The position numbers were made by a program, and so were the translations under genes. 64,000 nt of DNA, taken from assembly GCA_963556495.2 (NCBI GenBank), contig OY747702.1, forward strand, positions 9,295,693 to 9,359,692, read 5' to 3'. The notes under the pieces were generated by a model. That model was not told the DNA's origin and made no database searches. It worked only from the letters and a program-made list of their open reading frames with translations. This document shows positions 63,860 to 64,000 of this stretch, in pieces. The first letter of the stretch is position 1. Each line of letters begins with the position of its first letter. The DNA comes from Valencia hispanica. Its lineage: Eukaryota > Chordata > Actinopteri > Cyprinodontiformes > Valenciidae.

Positions 63860-64000
63860 TAAGATAGATTTTCCTGGATTGCCCCATTTGCTGCTGATAA
63901 TGACAAAAAATTGAAAGCCTTTTAGTGACAAATCTGCACAAAGGGAAACACTAAGTAGTTGCCTTTATGTATTTTATCCTATAACGGGTTACAGATTCCG

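Noticed and set aside
1..64000. CRISPR arrays, operons, bacterial-type genes, immune or secondary-metabolism clusters
   Set aside because: None present; the elements and splice signals are those of a vertebrate (teleost) genome.

Overview
The window looks like repeat-dense, gene-poor nuclear DNA from a teleost fish. I place it there from the mix of mobile elements: L2-clade LINEs with an (ATTGA)n tail, Rex1-like and Rex3/RTE-like LINEs, L1-clade LINEs, many Tc1-like transposons with about 200-bp inverted repeats, several hAT elements, a chromodomain Gypsy retrotransposon and a tRNA-derived SINE. Species cannot be decided from sequence alone. I found no host protein-coding gene, no rRNA or tRNA gene and no CRISPR array. 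Essentially every open frame I can identify belongs to a mobile element.

Layout. 1-5000: mostly unassigned DNA with one MITE-like repeat, a long polypyrimidine tract and SINE scraps. 5140-7167: fragments of two L2 families. 8390-11665: a PIF/Harbinger-like element with a MADF exon, split by a second L2 copy. 11685-14245: an L2 tail split by a 2.2-kb THAP-bearing DNA transposon that holds a fold-back repeat. 14480-15267: L1 remnant. 15383-21590: a Tc1 remnant split by a hAT element (8-bp duplication), which holds a Rex1-like fragment split by a 4.5-kb L1-type LINE (15-bp duplication and poly-A tail). 21600-22960: a strongly A+C-skewed tract of unknown origin. 24251-29300: a Tc1 remnant split by an element with a Myb/SANT-like exon, itself split by a GTF2IRD2-like hAT element.

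29424-39910: LTR, Rex3 and Tc1 fragments, then a 6.5-kb hAT element with a perfect 8-bp duplication. It contains a Rex1-like fragment carrying an intact-frame Tc1 copy, and an inverted L2 tail carrying a TTAA-flanked Kolobok-like transposon whose THAP exon is in turn split by an LTR. 39937-43420: SINE, Tc1 and Rex3 fragments, including a perfect 16-bp-arm hairpin. 44661-49600: a nearly complete L2 LINE with a long target duplication, an intact ORF1 (SGNH-type esterase domain) and an ORF2 with only two visible lesions. 49930-53590: an inverted L1 copy hit by two different solo LTRs. 54155-58292: a complete-ended but internally deleted chromovirus-type Gypsy element. 58293-62250: mostly unassigned. 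62254-63859: a second full-length Tc1 copy whose third catalytic residue is mutated.

The genes do not form a pathway; the biology here is a record of insertions. Target-site duplications, empty-site comparison between L2 copies and host reading frames that rejoin across insertions give an internally consistent order of events. The likeliest mobile copies are L2 44661-49600 and the Tc1 at 32940-34546. I see no convincing new biological system; the best leads are the long TGTTG...CAACA LTR family, the Kolobok-like element, the two-strand THAP element and the skewed 1.35-kb tract.
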